Under the pieces are notes generated by a model, which was not told where the DNA came from, made no database searches, and saw only the letters and a program-made list of their open reading frames with translations. Below, piece after piece: positions 61,007 to 64,000 of a stretch of DNA of 64,000 nucleotides (positions are counted from its first letter, which is position 1; every line of letters begins with the position of its first letter). The stretch lies in contig CAZEAC010000016.1 in assembly GCA_964510065.1 (NCBI GenBank), positions 1-64,000 of the forward strand, read 5' to 3'. This DNA is from CAZEAC01 sp964510065 (GTDB lineage Bacteria; Bdellovibrionota_C; UBA2361; CAIXSY01). Position numbers and translations under genes: made by a program.

Positions 61007-61167
61007 TAGGGCATCGGAGTGTTCTCGCTAACGTATTGTGACGGCTCGATTTATTTTTTCACCACAAGGACGCAAAGGACACAAAGAAAACCTCAAAAAA
61101 CCCTGATTTATATGGGTTCTTCTTCGTGTCCTTTGCGTCCTTTGTGCTGAAACATTCCGATACCCTA
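61007..61167. repeat. Nested palindromic repeat, unit C
   Basis: Outer arms TAGGGCATCGGAGTGTT (61007-61023) and AACATTCCGATACCCTA (61151-61167) match with two transitions. The inner palindrome is CACAAGGACGCAAAGGACAC (from 61063) against its complement ending at 61146, with one bulged base. Same hairpin-in-hairpin plan as units A and B. It occupies most of 60972-61237; nothing else is visible there. With the MITE it accounts for the 464-base gene-free stretch 60972-61435. Confidence 0.7.
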
Positions 61168-61237
61168 AGATCCTGACACTTTCCGGGTGACCTGACTTAA
61201 TCCGACAAGTTACCTGTGTAATTTTATAAAGGACGAT

Positions 61238-61418
61238 TAGAGCGTGTTATGAACTTTTTTCCGTCGCGAGAGCGCCAAGTCGCATTAAAATGCGAGGCGG
61301 CCGCCGGAGCGAGCGCGGAGCAAGCCTATCAGGCTTGCGAGTACTCGCGACTAGGCCAACGACGCAGTTTAATGCGAATTGGAGCTCGCAGCAGGAGAAA
61401 AGTTCATAACACGCTCTA
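61238..61418. mobile_element. MITE with GAGCGTG terminal repeats, copy 2
   Basis: 181 bp including TA on both sides. Ends GAGCGTGTTATGAACTTTT as in copy 1 at 7263. Read in reverse complement, its interior aligns with copy 1 at high identity, except for an inserted palindrome (CAAGCCTGATAGGCTTG). It ends 17 bases before the start codon at 61436 and could affect that gene's expression. Confidence 0.85.
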
Positions 61419-61435
61419 AGCAAAGAGGTGCATAT

Positions 61436-62182
61436 ATGACACGAATGGAAGACGAATTTACCCGCTACAGGACAAAGCTGGGAAAAAATGTGGCCGGAGC
61501 CGAAAGTTTCTTCAAGAGGACGATTGGGGAAGCACGCAAGAAGTTCGGCGAGGTTGTAGAGGAAGTCAAAGCTGACGGCAAGCGTGCTGTGGAAAAGCTC
61601 GACAAAGAGGTGCTTCCGAAAGCCTGTAAAAAGCTCGGTGAAGCTGGAACAAACGTATTGGCGCATGTCGAGCTTACCGCGCGCGTTGCGGGAGCGAGCA
61701 TTATTGACGCTGCGACAAGGGACGATCCAAAGGCGAAGGACGAGCGCAGTGCCCGTGAGCTTAGGATGGCGAAGAGTCTTGTGAGAGAGAAAGTTTATGA
61801 TAGGAAGGGAAAGCCCGGGCCGTTCAAGACGTATCTCGCAAGCGAGGAGGCTGTAATCGAGAATTTCGACAACACCGGAGAAGAAGCCAAAGGGATCGCA
61901 GTTTATCCACGAGGCAAGAGGCTCACTATATTGAAGGATGAATTCGTTCCTGTTCGGATATTCATCTCAGCTGATGGCGGGCTGACTTCGCGAGAGTATG
62001 TGCAAAACAAAAAGGCGCTGGAGGATCCCAAGCAGGCGCAGTACACCTTGAAAGGCAAGGAGCGGGCGACAACGGCGGAAGACCTCTTCGCGTTGCAAAT
62101 AACCGCGCATGAAATTGGGACGATATTAGACGCTCGCTACAATAAGTTTCAAGCCGCTCGGTCTGGCGCTGGATCGAAGTAG
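61436..62182 (+). CDS. Hypothetical coiled-coil protein
   Basis: 248 residues from the ATG at 61436, with GAGGTG 5 bases upstream; the open frame extends into the MITE but that part is not used. Residues ~1-75 are highly charged helix (FKRTIGEARKKFGEVVEEVK and onward). A middle segment (~78-110) contains ARVAGASIIDAATRDDPKAK. The C-terminal half has beta-like segments (GIAVYPRGKRLTILKDEFVPVRIF). No signal peptide. The N-terminal part resembles apolipoprotein- or phasin-like amphipathic helices, which is only a resemblance. A strong terminator follows. Confidence 0.7.
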   Translation: MTRMEDEFTRYRTKLGKNVAGAESFFKRTIGEARKKFGEVVEEVKADGKRAVEKLDKEVLPKACKKLGEAGTNVLAHVELTARVAGASIIDAATRDDPKAKDERSARELRMAKSLVREKVYDRKGKPGPFKTYLASEEAVIENFDNTGEEAKGIAVYPRGKRLTILKDEFVPVRIFISADGGLTSREYVQNKKALEDPKQAQYTLKGKERATTAEDLFALQITAHEIGTILDARYNKFQAARSGAGSK

Positions 62183-62208
62183 CTGCTAAAAACTCATGCA
62201 TACTTTAG

Positions 62209-62252
62209 AGGGCGGAACGGTAGTTCTGGCTGCGGTTCCGCCCCTTTTATTT
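62209..62252 (+). terminator. Rho-independent terminator
   Basis: GGGCGGAAC (62209-62217) pairs perfectly with GTTCCGCCC (62234-62242), followed by CTTTTATTTT. It ends transcription of the gene at 61436. Confidence 0.92.
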
Positions 62253-62268
62253 TGCATCGACCCCGGCT

Positions 62269-63588
62269 ATGTCCGAGAACGCGAAGCTACTTCGGTTTTT
62301 TGAGCTTTTGCTAAAAGCAAGCTTGCGCCTTGATTTTATTACCCACCGCCTAGCATCCCCACTCGGTATTATAGAAAGCTATGTACTCGCGGAAATAGCG
62401 CTGCACCAACGTTGCTTAGCGACCGACCTTGTAAAGACGCTTCGAATCACGAAGAGCTCGGTCTCTAAAGTCACCAAGACTATCGCGGAAAAGGGTTGGA
62501 TCGAGGTTATTCCTTCTGAAGAGGATCACCGCCAAAAATTTATCGTGCTCACCAGCACAGGCCGACAAGTTGTTGCCGAAGAGAGCAAGATTAAAAATAG
62601 ACAGATGGTTGAATTCGTCCAGATGCTCTCATCAAAAGAGCAGCGAGAATTCATAGAACTCGTGCGGAAGTTCGCCGACGGCGCCTCGGAGCCACTACCT
62701 CGCCAGGACACCGGAGATCATCCACTGCGCCGCGAAATTCAGAGACTGACCAGAATTACCGGATTTTTGGGCGATAGCTTGCTTGAAAGCGGAATCCCCT
62801 ATCAGCGTTGCGAAATACTTTTTGTTTGCGGTGAATCCGCCTCGGGAATCCACATGCGCGAGCTGAATTCGCGGCTTCCATACGATGCCAGCGTCATCTC
62901 TAGAATTATCTCCGAATTCGAACACGAAGGAATTATACAAAAGGCAATTAGCACCGCGGACAAGCGTGTCGTGCAGATTTCGCTCACCACAAAAGGCTTC
63001 AAAAAAAGAGAGCAGATGATTGAGGTCTGCACAAATGCTCTTTCGCGAATGATTGCTCCCTTGAGCTCGGATTTTCTTGATCGGCTTTTGCCGCTACTTT
63101 CCCGCGCCGCAGAATCGAGCGGAGATTTCGCCGATGATATAGGTGGCAATACGATTCGAGAGGTGCATAGCAGCGAAGAGCGGCGATTAGCGCGAGCCGT
63201 TGCGATGGAACTCCTGGTTCGGCAGAATCTGCACTTCGTCGCGCCGAGTTATTCGTTGGCACACGGACATCATTTTTACCTCTATTCAGTTTCTGGCCAC
63301 GCGGCCGGCGTGCTTGAGTTTCGTAAGCACGGCGATCATTACGAGCTGCTGCTTTGGCTCTACGATTCGGCACTTGTCTCGATAGACGACGCGAAAAATT
63401 TTCTCTTAGAGGGATTACGTTCACTGAAGAAGCAGGAGCCAAACATGACAGTGGTGACAAGCTGGGCGCCTCTTATCCAGATGCTTTCTCGGGGTGAATC
63501 CGACATTCCGCCCTACCAAGTAACCGAAGAGGGCCTACTTGAGCTGATCCAACAGCCCAATCAAATAGCCGAAGCCATACGCAAATAG
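62269..63588 (+). CDS. Double MarR-type regulator with extra C-terminal domain
   Basis: 439 residues. The first winged helix (~25-100) contains RCLATDLVKTLRITKSSVSKVTKTIAEKGWIEVIPSEEDHRQKFIVLTSTGRQV. The second (~185-265) has GIHMRELNSRLPYDASVISRIISEFEHEGII then STADKRVVQISLTTKG. Both show the MarR D-x-R wing. Residues ~300-439 form an additional alpha/beta domain (LHFVAPSYSLAHGHHFYLYS, GVLEFRKHGDHYELLLWLYD) that may be a GNAT-like fold, as in MarR-GNAT fusions. A single chain with two DNA-binding domains may bind without dimerising. It follows the terminator closely, so it probably has its own promoter. Confidence 0.8.
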   Translation: MSENAKLLRFFELLLKASLRLDFITHRLASPLGIIESYVLAEIALHQRCLATDLVKTLRITKSSVSKVTKTIAEKGWIEVIPSEEDHRQKFIVLTSTGRQVVAEESKIKNRQMVEFVQMLSSKEQREFIELVRKFADGASEPLPRQDTGDHPLRREIQRLTRITGFLGDSLLESGIPYQRCEILFVCGESASGIHMRELNSRLPYDASVISRIISEFEHEGIIQKAISTADKRVVQISLTTKGFKKREQMIEVCTNALSRMIAPLSSDFLDRLLPLLSRAAESSGDFADDIGGNTIREVHSSEERRLARAVAMELLVRQNLHFVAPSYSLAHGHHFYLYSVSGHAAGVLEFRKHGDHYELLLWLYDSALVSIDDAKNFLLEGLRSLKKQEPNMTVVTSWAPLIQMLSRGESDIPPYQVTEEGLLELIQQPNQIAEAIRK

Positions 63589-63778
63589 TTTCTAATTTCA
63601 TAGAAATTATCGTAATAATTATTTTCCTTAAAATCACAGTTAATATAAAATAAGCATATTCAACTAGTTATATGTGCCGAGCTCCGAACAATCGTTCTTG
63701 TACTCACTAAATTTGTTTCCTTCCGCATTGGTTTATTGCTATGTTCTTGTTATTGGCAACTACTTTGAGGAGGAGAAA

Positions 63779-64000
63779 ATGTCAACTTTGCCACGGAAGG
63801 GAAACAAGAAGGGAACTAAGGGAAACGCTACTAAGGAAGGGGCTAATTACGAGGCACTTATTTTGGACAATCGAGAGAAGGCGCACCGTATGGCGTACGG
63901 CATCCTTCGCGGGTTTGGAAGCACGATCGACCAGGATGAAATTGTGAGCGCCGCCGACCTCGCACTCTGCGAGGCCGCAAGCCGCTACGAACCGCGTCCG
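63779..64000 (+). CDS. Sigma-70 family sigma factor, 5' part
   Basis: 74 codons to the window end, no stop. A perfect AGGAGG lies 5 bases before the ATG at 63779. After a Lys/Gly-rich N-terminus (MSTLPRKGNKKGTKGNATKE) comes region 2-type sequence: LDNREKAHRMAYGILRGFGSTIDQDEIVSAADLALCEAASRYEPR, matching LV.AG..GL..A...Y.P of sigma-28/sigma-B-like factors. The partial protein cannot be assigned to a subgroup. The 190 bases upstream (63589-63778) are strongly AT-rich and contain a short AATTTC/GAAATT dyad near 63600. Confidence 0.85.
   Translation, partial: MSTLPRKGNKKGTKGNATKEGANYEALILDNREKAHRMAYGILRGFGSTIDQDEIVSAADLALCEAASRYEPRP

Overview
The window looks like chromosomal DNA of a Gram-negative bacterium of roughly balanced base composition. 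The evidence is a WecA-type polyprenyl-phosphate sugar-1-phosphate transferase, a Wzy-type polymerase, a Wzc-type tyrosine kinase, many signal peptides and clear Shine-Dalgarno sequences. Palindromic intergenic repeats and frequent signal-transduction genes suggest an environmental, possibly deltaproteobacterial-like lineage. I cannot name the taxon. No rRNA, intact tRNA or CRISPR array is visible.

Region 1 (1-10.7 kb) holds a secreted small protein, an unknown protein, and a tryptophan-related neighbourhood: a double Lrp/AsnC regulator, a divergent DMT-type exporter and an indoleamine 2,3-dioxygenase (IDO) gene. Two copies of a 190-200 bp structured repeat flank the IDO gene. Their stems differ in sequence but stay complementary. 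A DUF255/thioredoxin-fold protein, a MITE, an unknown coiled-coil protein and two divergent SGNH hydrolases follow.

Region 2 (10.7-51.8 kb) is a large surface-glycan locus built from strand-alternating blocks. It has 14 glycosyltransferase genes (15 GT domains), one polymerase, eight methyltransferase genes, a deoxysugar cassette (C-methyltransferase, cupin, DegT aminotransferase, tyvelose-epimerase-like SDR), a WcaF-WcaI fusion, the initiating transferase, the Wzc kinase and an MsbA/PglK-like ABC exporter. I see no Wzx flippase and no Wza export protein. Two membrane CHASE-like/PAS proteins without a kinase domain and one orphan receiver protein sit among these blocks and may sense conditions for the locus.

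Region 3 (51.8-53.7 kb) is an insertion-sequence graveyard: two IS3-family remnants and the C-terminal scrap of another gene. Region 4 (53.7-64 kb) holds an M48 protease with three tandem AIM24-family proteins, unknown proteins, a CDF-like transporter lacking usual metal ligands, a second MITE copy, a double-MarR regulator with an extra C-terminal domain, and the start of a sigma-70 family factor cut by the window edge.

The best candidates for something undescribed are the paired covarying repeat around the IDO gene, the hairpin-in-hairpin repeats at 1.6-1.9 kb and 61.0-61.2 kb, the structured segment at 38.5 kb, and the kinase-less sensor proteins embedded in the glycan locus.
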